Assembly (NCBI GenBank): GCA_963730165.1
Contig: CAVSQS010000008.1
Location: 124,001-188,000, forward strand
Reading direction: 5' to 3'
Origin: DASSQJ01 sp963730165
Lineage (GTDB): Bacteria; Actinomycetota; Actinomycetes; Actinomycetales; Dermatophilaceae
Length of the DNA stretch: 64,000 nucleotides
Shown: positions 1 to 8,035 of the stretch, piece after piece
Position numbering within the stretch: the stretch's first letter is position 1
How the letters are laid out: every line of letters starts with the position of its first letter
Made by a program: the position numbers and the translations under genes
Notes under the pieces: generated by a model
Databases searched by the model: none
Seen by the model: the letters and a program-made list of their open reading frames with translations, nothing else
Told to the model about the DNA's origin: nothing

Positions 1-70
1 TGAGGATGTGGACGCAGGCCTCGTCGGTCCGGTTCCCCGGGTGGGCCTGCCGTGTCTGGGGCCGCGGCGC

Positions 71-568
71 TCACCCGTCCTGACGTGAGACGCGGACGGA
101 GGTGGGGCTGAGCACCGCCGTGACCACCACGGCGGTGCCGCTGGGCAGGGGGGAGTCGGAGCGGGCGTTGAGACGGGTGATGTGACCGGCGGCGACGACG
201 CTGACCATCCCGTACCCCTCCTCCGGCACCGGTTCGACGACGGTGCCGTGCAGGCCGACGAGCCCGGCGCTGCGCACCGTCGACTCGTCCCCCCCTTGCA
301 TGAGCTTCAGGCTCGCGTAGCCCGTTCCCGCGCCGACCGCGGCGCCCGCGGCGAGCCCGGAGAGGATCGTCACGGTGTTCGAGGCGCCGGCGTTGGAGAC
401 GAGGGCCCCGACGAAGCCGAACGCGGCGAGGAAGCCCGCGAGCGCCATCCCCGAGAGGAAGTCGGGCCCGATCCCCTCGAAGACGCCGTCGACGAGGTCG
501 CCGATGATGAGCGAGACGAGCAGCAGCGCGATGCCGGCGCCCCCGATGACGAGCAGCGTGGTCTGCAT
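71..568 (-). CDS. NfeD-like membrane protein
   Basis: A 165-residue protein with three hydrophobic segments (about residues 4-26, 38-59 and 64-85), then a soluble domain (about 95-162) whose Gly/Val-rich beta pattern fits the OB fold at the C-terminus of short NfeD proteins. Family members usually work beside a flotillin/band-7 protein in membrane microdomain organisation. Any such partner would lie downstream, beyond the window edge, so this cannot be checked. The start is supported by GAAGGA 5 nt before the ATG. The 70 nt between the stop and the window edge show nothing recognisable. The fold class is fairly secure; the cellular role is inferred. Confidence 0.7.
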   Translation of the reverse strand: MQTTLLVIGGAGIALLLVSLIIGDLVDGVFEGIGPDFLSGMALAGFLAAFGFVGALVSNAGASNTVTILSGLAAGAAVGAGTGYASLKLMQGGDESTVRSAGLVGLHGTVVEPVPEEGYGMVSVVAAGHITRLNARSDSPLPSGTAVVVTAVLSPTSVRVSRQDG

Positions 569-769
569 CCGTGTCCTTCCCGGCCCGGGAGCCGGCGGTC
601 GGCATCACCCCCGAGGGCCCTGTCAGGAGCGTAGACGGTCGGTGTCGACGCTGCCGAGGGTTTGGACCTCGGTGGGGCCTCCCGGGTTCCCCCGCCGCGG
701 GCCACGACGCGGGGGAGGACGTGTCCGCGCCACCTCCTGCGGCGTGGCCGGCGTTCCGGGGCGTGGCGG

Positions 770-797
770 GGCCCGGCGGCGGTGAGGTCGCCGGGCC
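770..797 (-). terminator. Hairpin after the nitrilase gene
   Basis: A perfect 9-bp G+C-only stem (770-778 with 789-797) and a 10-nt loop start 10 nt past the nitrilase stop. It would end the minus-strand oxidoreductase operon. There is no U-tract, as is common in high-GC actinobacteria. A second hairpin (8-bp arms, 688-695 with 709-716) lies further on, inside the upstream region of the NfeD-like gene. Confidence 0.45.
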
Positions 798-806
798 GGC
801 TGCTCG

Positions 807-1706
807 TCAGGCGTGCGGGAAGGACGACTTGGCGGGCGCCTCGAGGTCGTCGTGGTGGTTACGGATGAGGTCGAGGTTGCGGTCGCGCAGGTGGTCGAAG
901 CCCTGGCCGATGTTCGAGCCGGGGGTGAGCGAGGCCAGTGCCTCCGCCGGGTCGAGCCGCGCCGAGACCCATCCCTCGTGCGAGGCGGCCTTGGCGACGA
1001 TGTGCCCGACCGGTGTCACGACGTGCGAGTTGCCGAAGTAGTGCACCCCCGCGGGGTCGGTGCCGGTGGCGTTGGCCCCGATGACGTACACGTGGTTGTC
1101 GTAGGCGCGGGCCCGCGAGGTGAGCTCCCAGACGTCCGCCGAACGCAGCAGGGCGGACGGGCGACAGATCACCTCGGCCCCCTGGACCGCCTGGATGCGG
1201 GCGAGCTCGGGGTAGTCGCCGTCGAAGCAGATGATCATCCCGATCCGGCCGAGAGCGGTGTCGACCACGGTGACGGTGTCGCCCGGCGTGACCCAGCCCC
1301 CGCTGGTGGCCGCCTCGGAGCAGAACAGGTGGGTCTTGCGGTAGACGCCGCGGACCTCGCCGGACGGGTCGACGAGCACGGACGTGTTGTAGACCACCTC
1401 CGGGCCGGCGCCACGCTCGTAGGTGCCGAACACGAGGTGGATGCCGAGCTCCGCCGCGAGGTCCGCGAGCCGCTGGGTCACCGGGCCGGGGACCTCGGAG
1501 ACGAGCTCCCAGAGCTCCTCGGTGGGGCAGCCGGGCGTGAAGCCCGTCGTGCACGACTCCGGGAGCACGACGAGCTCGGCGGACGTGGCCTCGACACAGC
1601 GCCGCGTGTACTCGATGCACCGGTCGATGTTGGCCGTGACCGAGTCCGCGGTGAGCGGGCCGGTGACGGGTGCGACCTGGACGGCCGCGGCCGTGAACGT
1701 GCGCAT
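807..1706 (-). CDS. Carbon-nitrogen hydrolase (nitrilase superfamily)
   Basis: A 299-residue amidase/nitrilase-fold enzyme with the full catalytic triad: Glu50 (in VLPES), Lys124 (in YRKTHLF) and Cys160 (in MIICFDG). These enzymes hydrolyse amides, N-carbamoyl compounds or nitriles through a cysteine thioester; the sequence does not show which. It is the last gene of the oxidoreductase operon. Its ATG shares one base with the stop codon of the CoxG-like gene, so the two are probably translationally coupled. In this setting an amide or ureido intermediate from a ring-opened heterocycle is a likely substrate (inference). It has no signal peptide and should be cytoplasmic. Length is normal for a single-domain member. 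Confidence 0.85.
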   Translation of the reverse strand: MRTFTAAAVQVAPVTGPLTADSVTANIDRCIEYTRRCVEATSAELVVLPESCTTGFTPGCPTEELWELVSEVPGPVTQRLADLAAELGIHLVFGTYERGAGPEVVYNTSVLVDPSGEVRGVYRKTHLFCSEAATSGGWVTPGDTVTVVDTALGRIGMIICFDGDYPELARIQAVQGAEVICRPSALLRSADVWELTSRARAYDNHVYVIGANATGTDPAGVHYFGNSHVVTPVGHIVAKAASHEGWVSARLDPAEALASLTPGSNIGQGFDHLRDRNLDLIRNHHDDLEAPAKSSFPHA

Positions 1707-2377
1707 CAGTGCCTCCTCGCGATCCGGGCGCCGAGGGCGACCCCGGCCAGGGCGATGACACCGCCCGCGAGGGCCGCCAGGACCAGGTCGCGGGTCGAGG
1801 TCGGGGCCGCGGGTGCGACCGCCTTCCCGGTGAACGTCGTGCCGACCGCCGGTGTGCCCGGGGTCGTCGCGATGCCGCCCGTCACGGCCGGCTCGGGCAG
1901 CCCGGACTGCGCGCCGGGCACGGGGGCCGCGACGCCGACCCCGGCGATGTCGGCGTCGAGCGCCGCGAAGAACTGCCCGGCCATCTTCCTCGTGACGCCG
2001 GACAGCATCCGCTGCCCGACCCCGCCGATCGACCCGCCGACCGAGGCGTTGGCGTCGTAGGTGACCTCGGTGCCGCCGCCGGTGCTCGGCGAGAGGCGCA
2101 CCTTGACGTCGGCGTCGATGGTGCCCGGGGCCCCCGCCCCGCTGGCGCGCATCGTCAGCGCGGACGGGGCGTCCTTGTCGGCGAGCGCGACCTCGCCGGC
2201 GTAGGTCCCCTTGATCGCCGCGACGCCGGCCGTCACGGTCATCGCGTAGTGGTCCTCGCCGACGGTCGTCAGGCTCTCGCAGCCCGGGATGCAGCGGGCG
2301 AGCACGGCCGGGTCGAGCATCGCCGACCAGACCTGCTCCACGGGTGCCTCGAGCATCGAGGTTCCGGTGATCTTCAT
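1706..2377 (-). CDS. CoxG-like SRPBCC protein with membrane anchor
   Basis: A 223-residue protein. Residues 1-150 form an SRPBCC (START-like) domain of the CoxG type, opening with MKITGT and containing the typical CIPGCE motif. An Ala/Pro/Thr-rich linker follows, then a hydrophobic C-terminal helix (about 197-218) ending in ARIARRH, which looks like a membrane anchor. CoxG proteins accompany molybdenum hydroxylases and are linked to membrane attachment and quinone coupling of CO dehydrogenase. The start ATG overlaps the stop of the large subunit by 4 nt. It probably lets the heterocycle hydroxylase pass electrons to the quinone pool (inference). Confidence 0.8.
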   Translation of the reverse strand: MKITGTSMLEAPVEQVWSAMLDPAVLARCIPGCESLTTVGEDHYAMTVTAGVAAIKGTYAGEVALADKDAPSALTMRASGAGAPGTIDADVKVRLSPSTGGGTEVTYDANASVGGSIGGVGQRMLSGVTRKMAGQFFAALDADIAGVGVAAPVPGAQSGLPEPAVTGGIATTPGTPAVGTTFTGKAVAPAAPTSTRDLVLAALAGGVIALAGVALGARIARRH

Positions 2378-4782
2378 CGCGAGCCCTCCTGTGCGGCGGC
2401 GGAGTCGGTCGAGGCGTGGGCCCGACGCAGCTCCCACAGCTCGTAGGGGCTGATCGGCATCGCCCGGATGGCGAAGCCCTCGGCGTCCTCGAGGGCCGAG
2501 GCGATGACCGCCGAGACGGGGATCGTGCCGGCCTCGCCGGCGCCCTTGATCCCCAGCGGGTTGAGCGGGCTCGGCGTCTCGAGGTGGTCGGTCTCCACCT
2601 CGGGGACCTCCGAGGCGTAGGGCATGAGGAAGTCCATGAACGAGGCGTTGAGCAGCTGCCCGGACTCGTCGTAGACCATCCGCTCGTAGAGGGCCCCGCC
2701 GACGCCCTGGGCCACCCCGCCGTGCACCTGCCCCTCGACGACCATCGGGTTGACCATGGGGCCGCAGTCGTGGACGACGCAGTAGCGCAGGATGCGGATC
2801 TCGGCGGTGACGGGGTCGGTCTCGACGACGGCCGCGTGCATCCCGTTGGCGAAGGTCGCCTGGGTGGGCGAGTAGAAGTCCTGGCCCTCGAGACCGGGTT
2901 CCTCGTCGTCGGCGACGGGGGGCTTGTCGGGGTCGAACGTGCCGGCGAACTGGGTGGCGGCCTGGGCCGTGGTGTCGAAGGCGTAGCGCAGCGGGTTGGA
3001 GAGCACGGCGACCGTCTTGAGGTCGATGCTCGTGCCGGGCGCGCCCCTGACCGCGATGACGCCGTCCTCGATCTCGAGGTCGTCCGGCGAGACCTCGAGC
3101 GCGTCGGCGGCGATCCGCAGCGCCTTCGCCCGCACCACCCGTGCGGCGAGGGCGACGGCGTTGCCCGACATCACCGCCCCCCGCGAGGCGAAGGTGCCCA
3201 CGGCGTAGGCCATCCGCCGGGTGTCGCCGGTCGTCACGTGGACGTCCTCGAGGCGCACGCCGAGCTCGTCGGCGACGATCTGCGCGAGCACCGTCTGGTG
3301 GGACTGCCCCTGGGTCGTCAGGCCGGTCGCGACGTTGACCCGCCCGCTGGTCTCGACCTGGACGTGCCCGCCCTCGTAGGGCCCGACGCCGGTGCCCTCG
3401 ACGTAGCAGCCGATGCCGAGCCCGACGCGACGGCCCTCCTGCTCGGCCCGGGCACGGTATGCGGCGAAGTCGTCCCAGCCGACGAGCGCCTTGAGCTTCT
3501 CGAGCGAGGCGGGGAAGTCGCCGGAGTCGTACTTCAGCGGCCGGCCGTCCTGGAACATCAGGCCCTGGTCGTAGGGCATCTCCTCGGGCCGGATGAAGTT
3601 GCGGGCGCGCACCTCGGCCCGGTCCAGGCCGAGGTGGCGGGCGATGGCGTCCACGGTCCGCTCCATCGCGAAGCACCCCTGCGGGCGGCCGGCGCCGCGG
3701 TACGGGGTGACGAGCACGGTGTTGGTGTAGAGCGACCAGAACTCGACCCGGTAGGCGCCGGGCTTGTACGGGCCGAGCAGCTGGGTCGCCGTGATGATCG
3801 GGACGATGATCCCGTAGGGGGTGTAGGCGCCGTTGTCGTGCCAGAACCGGACGTCGAGCGCGAGCAGCCGGCCCTCGTCGTCGAAGCCGACCGTCACCTC
3901 CTGCAGCTGGCCCCGCTCGTGGGCGCTGGAGACGAAGTGCTCGCGCCGGTCCTCGGTCCACTTGACGTCGCGGCCCAGGTTGCGCGCCGCCCAGGGGACG
4001 AGCACCTCCTCGGGCCACGGGTGGACGATCTTGACGCCGAACCCGCCGCCGACGTCGGGCGTGACGACCTCGACCTTGGCGAGCGGCATCCCGAGCTTGG
4101 CGGCGACGGCCGCACGCACCCCGGTGCTCGTCTGGGTGGAGGAGTAGAGGCGCAGCGAGCCGTCGTCGGCGTCCCACCGGGCGTAGACGCCCTTGCCCTC
4201 CATCGGCATGCTCGCGCTGCGCTCGATCTCGAGGTCGAGGGTCAGCGTGTGCGGCGCCGCCGCCATCGCCGCCTCGACGTCCCCGACCTCCTGGACCAGG
4301 TGCGCGCTGACGTTGTCGGGCACGTCGTCGTGGACGCGGTGCCCCCCGGCGCGGGCCTGCTCGACGCCGACGACGACGGGGCGGGCCTCGTAGGAGACGC
4401 GGATGCGGGAACAGGCGTCCTCGGCGACGTAGCGGTCGCGGGCCACGACCATGACCACGGCCTCGCCGACGTGCTTGACCTCGTCCTTGGCCAGGCAGTG
4501 GCCGGTCCGCGGGTGGCTCAGCGCCGGGTGCGGGATGAGGACCGGCAAGGGCTCGCCCACTCGTCCGTCGAGGTCCTCGTACGTGTAGATGGCCTCGACC
4601 CCGTCGACGTCGACCGCGTCGGTGACGTCGACGTCGACGATGCGCGCGTGCGCGTGGGGGCTGCGCACGAACGCGGCGTGCAGGGCGCCGCGACCGAGGT
4701 CGTCGACGTAGCGGCCGTGTCCCGTGAGGAGCCGCGGGTCCTCACGCCGCTGGACCCTCTCCCCCACCTGACGGGTGCTCAC
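2374..4782 (-). CDS. Molybdopterin-binding large subunit, xanthine oxidase/CoxL family
   Basis: An 802-residue subunit carrying the molybdenum cofactor of a three-subunit hydroxylase. Visible signatures are the N-terminal VGERVQRREDPRLLTG, GGGFGVKI for the pterin site, PYRGAGRPQ in the active-site loop, and GAGEAGT near the C-terminus, which supplies the catalytic Glu. The loop resembles the form II (YRGAGR) group rather than AYxCSFR of true aerobic CO dehydrogenase, so oxidation of an N-heterocycle or related compound is more likely than CO oxidation. GTG (4780-4782) is taken as start because it gives the family N-terminus and overlaps the small-subunit stop by 4 nt. No CoxD/E or XdhC-like maturation gene is nearby. 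Confidence 0.88.
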   Translation of the reverse strand: MSTRQVGERVQRREDPRLLTGHGRYVDDLGRGALHAAFVRSPHAHARIVDVDVTDAVDVDGVEAIYTYEDLDGRVGEPLPVLIPHPALSHPRTGHCLAKDEVKHVGEAVVMVVARDRYVAEDACSRIRVSYEARPVVVGVEQARAGGHRVHDDVPDNVSAHLVQEVGDVEAAMAAAPHTLTLDLEIERSASMPMEGKGVYARWDADDGSLRLYSSTQTSTGVRAAVAAKLGMPLAKVEVVTPDVGGGFGVKIVHPWPEEVLVPWAARNLGRDVKWTEDRREHFVSSAHERGQLQEVTVGFDDEGRLLALDVRFWHDNGAYTPYGIIVPIITATQLLGPYKPGAYRVEFWSLYTNTVLVTPYRGAGRPQGCFAMERTVDAIARHLGLDRAEVRARNFIRPEEMPYDQGLMFQDGRPLKYDSGDFPASLEKLKALVGWDDFAAYRARAEQEGRRVGLGIGCYVEGTGVGPYEGGHVQVETSGRVNVATGLTTQGQSHQTVLAQIVADELGVRLEDVHVTTGDTRRMAYAVGTFASRGAVMSGNAVALAARVVRAKALRIAADALEVSPDDLEIEDGVIAVRGAPGTSIDLKTVAVLSNPLRYAFDTTAQAATQFAGTFDPDKPPVADDEEPGLEGQDFYSPTQATFANGMHAAVVETDPVTAEIRILRYCVVHDCGPMVNPMVVEGQVHGGVAQGVGGALYERMVYDESGQLLNASFMDFLMPYASEVPEVETDHLETPSPLNPLGIKGAGEAGTIPVSAVIASALEDAEGFAIRAMPISPYELWELRRAHASTDSAAAQEGSR

Positions 4783-5330
4783 GGTGCCTCCCCTCCGCCC
4801 GGACCGGAGTCGTCGAGGGGGTCGGTCCGCGTCGGGGCGGAGCGCCGGAGCTGCGCGGCCCGCAGGACCGAGCGGACGATGTTGGTGTAGCCGGTGCAGC
4901 GGCAGAGGTTCCCGGAGACCGCCGCACGCGCCTCCTCGGCGGTCGGGTCGGGGTTCCCCTCGAGGTACGCCGAGATCGTCGTGACGAAACCCGGCGTGCA
5001 GAAGCCGCACTGGAGGCCGTGGCACTCGAGGAAGGCCTGCTGCACCGGGCTCAGCGCCTCGGGGTCGTCGCCGATGCCCTCGATGGTCGTGACCTCGTGG
5101 CCGCGCGCCGTCACGGCGAACATCAGGCACGAGCGGACGGGCTCGCCGTCGAGCAGCACCGTGCACGCGCCGCAGACCCCGTGCTCGCAGCCGACGTGCG
5201 TGCCGGTGAGGCCGAGGTCGTGGCGCAGGAAGTCCGAGAGGAGCCGCCGTGGCGGGGCCGTGGCGGTCCTCGGCACCCCGTTGACGGTGATGGTCAGGTC
5301 GAGAAGCTGCTCGGTGGCGGGCTCGCTCAT
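4779..5330 (-). CDS. 2Fe-2S small subunit of molybdenum hydroxylase
   Basis: A 183-residue electron-transfer subunit with both clusters of the xanthine oxidase family. The plant-type ferredoxin cluster uses Cys48, Cys53, Cys56 and Cys68; the second, four-helix-bundle cluster uses Cys108, Cys111, Cys143 and Cys145 (CGFC and CRC motifs). It relays electrons from the molybdenum centre to FAD. The ATG overlaps the stop of the FAD subunit by 4 nt and its own stop overlaps the large-subunit start, so the three subunits are made in step. The 20 or so residues after the last helix are Pro/Gly-rich and carry no recognised domain. Confidence 0.92.
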   Translation of the reverse strand: MSEPATEQLLDLTITVNGVPRTATAPPRRLLSDFLRHDLGLTGTHVGCEHGVCGACTVLLDGEPVRSCLMFAVTARGHEVTTIEGIGDDPEALSPVQQAFLECHGLQCGFCTPGFVTTISAYLEGNPDPTAEEARAAVSGNLCRCTGYTNIVRSVLRAAQLRRSAPTRTDPLDDSGPGGGEAP

Positions 5331-6211
5331 GCGGCTCCCTCCGCGGTGGGGTCGGCGGGTGCGCTCGCGGCCGCAGCGACGGCACGACCGGTGAGCTCGG
5401 CGACGAGGACCCGGCGGTACTCGGCGCTGGCGTGGATGTCGGTCTCGGGGTCGACGTGGTCGCGCACGAGCTCCGCGAGGTCGGCGAGCGGGAGCTCGGC
5501 CACGTGGCGCCCCGCGAGCGCGGGGCCGAGGTCAAGGACGGTCGGGACGGGTGTCACCGAGACGAACGCGGCCCGGGCGCCGGTGACCGTGTCACCCTCC
5601 GTCCGGACCGCGACGGCGACCCCGGCGAGGGCGTAGTCGCCCTGCCGCCGTGCCGACTCGGTGAACCACGTGCGGGTACCCTGCGGCATCCGGCCGAAGC
5701 GCACGGCCTCGACGAGCTCGTCCGGCTCGAGGACCGTCTCGAGCGGACCGAGGAAGAAGTCGGATGCCGGGATCTCCCGCCGGCCACGTCGGCTCACCGC
5801 CTCGACGACCCCTGTCGTGAGCACGCCCACCGCCGGCATCTCGCCGGCAGGGTCGGCGTGGGCGATGGAGCCGACGGTGGTGCCCCGGTTGCGGATCGCC
5901 GGGTGCGCGACGTGGCGCAGGGCCTGCCGGAGCAGGGGGAGGGCGGCGTGGGCGGCCTCGTGGCGTTCGAGCGCGGCGTGCCGGACGAGGGCGCCCACGC
6001 GGACCGCGTCGTCGGTGACCTCGACCCGGTCCAGCCCCTCGACGCCGTTGACGTCGACGAGGTGGCCGGGGTTGGCGAGGCGCATGTTGAGGACCGGCAC
6101 GAGGCTCTGCCCGCCCGCGAGCACCTTCCCGTCGTGGCCGACCTCGGCCAGCACCGCGACCGTCTCGTCGACGGTGCGGGGAGCGTGGTGGACGAAGGGT
6201 CCGGGCTTCAC
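5327..6211 (-). CDS. FAD-binding medium subunit of molybdenum hydroxylase (CoxM type)
   Basis: A 294-residue subunit of the CoxM/PCMH FAD family. It shows the flavin-binding loop AGGQSLVPVLNMRL (about residues 33-46) and the second motif containing TTVGSIAHADPAGE. It should accept electrons from the 2Fe-2S subunit. The GTG start (6209-6211) gives the usual N-terminus KPGPFVHHAPRT; AGAGG/AGGA-like purines lie just upstream. It is the first gene of the five-gene minus-strand operon (FAD, FeS, Mo, CoxG-like, nitrilase), with every junction overlapping by 1-4 nt. Confidence 0.9.
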   Translation of the reverse strand: MKPGPFVHHAPRTVDETVAVLAEVGHDGKVLAGGQSLVPVLNMRLANPGHLVDVNGVEGLDRVEVTDDAVRVGALVRHAALERHEAAHAALPLLRQALRHVAHPAIRNRGTTVGSIAHADPAGEMPAVGVLTTGVVEAVSRRGRREIPASDFFLGPLETVLEPDELVEAVRFGRMPQGTRTWFTESARRQGDYALAGVAVAVRTEGDTVTGARAAFVSVTPVPTVLDLGPALAGRHVAELPLADLAELVRDHVDPETDIHASAEYRRVLVAELTGRAVAAAASAPADPTAEGAA

Positions 6212-6270
6212 CTGGTCGATCCTGCCTCTCGGAGTCGGTGCGCGGAAGGGTGCGGACGGGCGGGAACGGA

Positions 6271-6309
6271 CGCGCCCCGCTCGGCGGCGAGGCCACCGGG
6301 CGGGGCGCG
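6271..6309 (-). terminator. Hairpin between permease and hydroxylase operon
   Basis: Perfect 10-bp arms (6271-6280 with 6300-6309) surround a 19-nt loop, directly after the permease stop and before the FAD-subunit gene. It would separate permease transcription from the hydroxylase operon or act as a processing hairpin. There is no U-tract. Confidence 0.4.
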
Positions 6310-6318
6310 GCGCCGGGG

Positions 6319-7815
6319 TCAGGGCCGCCTGTCGCGGTCGGGGTCCCGCTCCCCGGGATCGCCGGGGTAGCCCTCCTGGTAGAGGTCGTCGACCTCGTCG
6401 TCGCCGTACACGGTGTCGCCGACGGCGATCATCGCGCCGGACGCGCGGGCCCGCATCTCCGGAGGGGCGATGACCCGGGCGAGGTGCCAGCCGGCGATGG
6501 TGACGATGGTGCCGAGCGCGATCCCGCCGAGCGAGAAGTCCTGGGAGAACTTCAGCTCGACGCCGCCGATGCCGATGATGATGCCCGCGGCGATGGGGAC
6601 GAGGTTGATCGGGTTGCCGAAGTCGACCCCGTTCTCCTTCCAGATCTTCGCGCCGAGCAGGCCGATCATGCCGTAGAGGACGACGGTGATGCCGCCGAGC
6701 ACGCCACCGGGGACCGAGGCGACGAGCGCCCCGAACTTCGGCGAGAGCCCGAAGAGGACCGCGACGAGGGCGGCGACGTAGTACGCGGCGGTCGAGTAGA
6801 CGCGGGTCGCGGCCATGACCCCGATGTTCTCCGCGTACGTCGTCGTCGGCGAGCCACCGACCGAGGAGGCGATCGCCGTCCCGATGCCGTCGGCGGCGAT
6901 GGCCCTGCCCATCACGGGGTCGAGGTTGTGCCCGGTCATCTCGGCGACCGCCTTGACGTGCCCGGTGTTCTCGGCGATGAGCGCGATGACGGCGGGCAGG
7001 ACGAGCAGGATCGCGGTGACCGAGAACGACGGTGTGTGCCACCCCACGACCTCCTTGCCGTCGGCGGCGATCATCGTCTGGTCGGGGAAGCCGAACCACG
7101 AGGCCCCTCCGATGCCGGAGGTGTCCCACCGGAAGTGGTCGGTCGCCTCGGTGGCGCCGCCGAGGACGGAGTTGATCTGCCCGACGGTCTGGTCGAGCAG
7201 CCACGACAGGGCGGTGCCGAAGATCAGCGCGAGGAAGACGGCGATGCGGCCGATGAACCCGCGGAACGCGACCGCGCAGACGATGGTGAAGAGCATCGTC
7301 AGGACCGCCACCCACTGGTCCTGCGGCCAGTAGATGCCGGCCACGACCGGGGCGAGGTTGAAGCCGATGAGCATGACGACCGCGCCGGTGACCACCGGTG
7401 GCAGGACCTCGTGGAGGACGCGTGAGCCGGCGAAGTGGATGAGGACGCCGACCAGGGCGAGCACGAGGCCGGCGACGAGGATGGCCCCGGTGACCTCCTT
7501 CGAGTCACCGCCGCCCGCGCGGATCGCCGCGACCCCGGCGACGAACGACGCCGAGGTGCCGAGGTAGCTCGGGACCTTCCCCTGGACGATGAGGAGGAAG
7601 ACGATCGTCGCGATGCCGCTCATCATGATCGCCAGCTGGGGGTTGAGCCCCATGACGAGCGGGAAGACGAAGGTGGCACCGAACATGGCGACGACGTGCT
7701 GGGCGCCGAGGCCGATCGTGCGGCCCCACGAGAGCCGTTCGTCGGGGGCGACGACCTCGTCGGGTCCGAGCGTGCGCCCGTCCCCCTTGAGCTTCCAACC
7801 GAGACCGAGGGACAT
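6319..7815 (-). CDS. NCS2-family nucleobase permease (uracil/xanthine type)
   Basis: A 498-residue polytopic carrier of the UraA/XanQ family with about 14 hydrophobic segments. Family motifs are FGATFVFPLV in the first membrane helix, the substrate-site Glu in AENTGHV, and the GGSPTTTYAENIGV stretch matching UraA's TTYGENIGV. It is a proton symporter for uracil, xanthine or a related base. The sequence resembles the uracil branch, but exact specificity cannot be read. The acidic, Arg-rich C-terminal tail (last 35 residues) is cytoplasmic. Its place beside the molybdenum hydroxylase and the cytosine deaminase-like protein suggests it imports the substrate of this locus. Confidence 0.85.
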   Translation of the reverse strand: MSLGLGWKLKGDGRTLGPDEVVAPDERLSWGRTIGLGAQHVVAMFGATFVFPLVMGLNPQLAIMMSGIATIVFLLIVQGKVPSYLGTSASFVAGVAAIRAGGGDSKEVTGAILVAGLVLALVGVLIHFAGSRVLHEVLPPVVTGAVVMLIGFNLAPVVAGIYWPQDQWVAVLTMLFTIVCAVAFRGFIGRIAVFLALIFGTALSWLLDQTVGQINSVLGGATEATDHFRWDTSGIGGASWFGFPDQTMIAADGKEVVGWHTPSFSVTAILLVLPAVIALIAENTGHVKAVAEMTGHNLDPVMGRAIAADGIGTAIASSVGGSPTTTYAENIGVMAATRVYSTAAYYVAALVAVLFGLSPKFGALVASVPGGVLGGITVVLYGMIGLLGAKIWKENGVDFGNPINLVPIAAGIIIGIGGVELKFSQDFSLGGIALGTIVTIAGWHLARVIAPPEMRARASGAMIAVGDTVYGDDEVDDLYQEGYPGDPGERDPDRDRRP

Positions 7816-7863
7816 GGCGGGGCGACCTCTCTGTCGGGAGTGGGCCGGTGGTGGTACGGCTCA

Positions 7864-7876
7864 CACGGTGACCGTG
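7864..7876. promoter_or_regulatory. Palindrome upstream of the permease
   Basis: A 13-nt palindrome (CACGGTGACCGTG) lies 49 nt upstream of the permease start, within the 220-nt gap between permease and amidohydrolase. It could be an operator, for example for the PucR-type regulator of the locus. A single copy of this length may be chance. Confidence 0.25.
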
Positions 7877-8035
7877 ATACACGGAACGTAGTGACCGCGT
7901 CCGCCGCCCCCCTCGGCAATCGTTGACAGCGGACGGCCGATTCGGTTGGCAATGTACGGATCCGGCCGACGTGACCGGCGCTCCCCTGGGAGCACGTGCG
8001 GGCAGGTCCGCCGCGGTGGAGGAGGGGGTGGCCCG

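Noticed and set aside
2374..5535. Open frame extending the molybdopterin subunit upstream to 5535
   Set aside because: The extra N-terminal part lies opposite or in another frame to the FeS subunit and is low-complexity. Family similarity begins at GTG 4782.
2374..6211. Identity as aerobic CO dehydrogenase
   Set aside because: The active-site loop is the YRGAGR type, there is no AYxCSFR motif, and the coxD/E/F accessory genes are absent.
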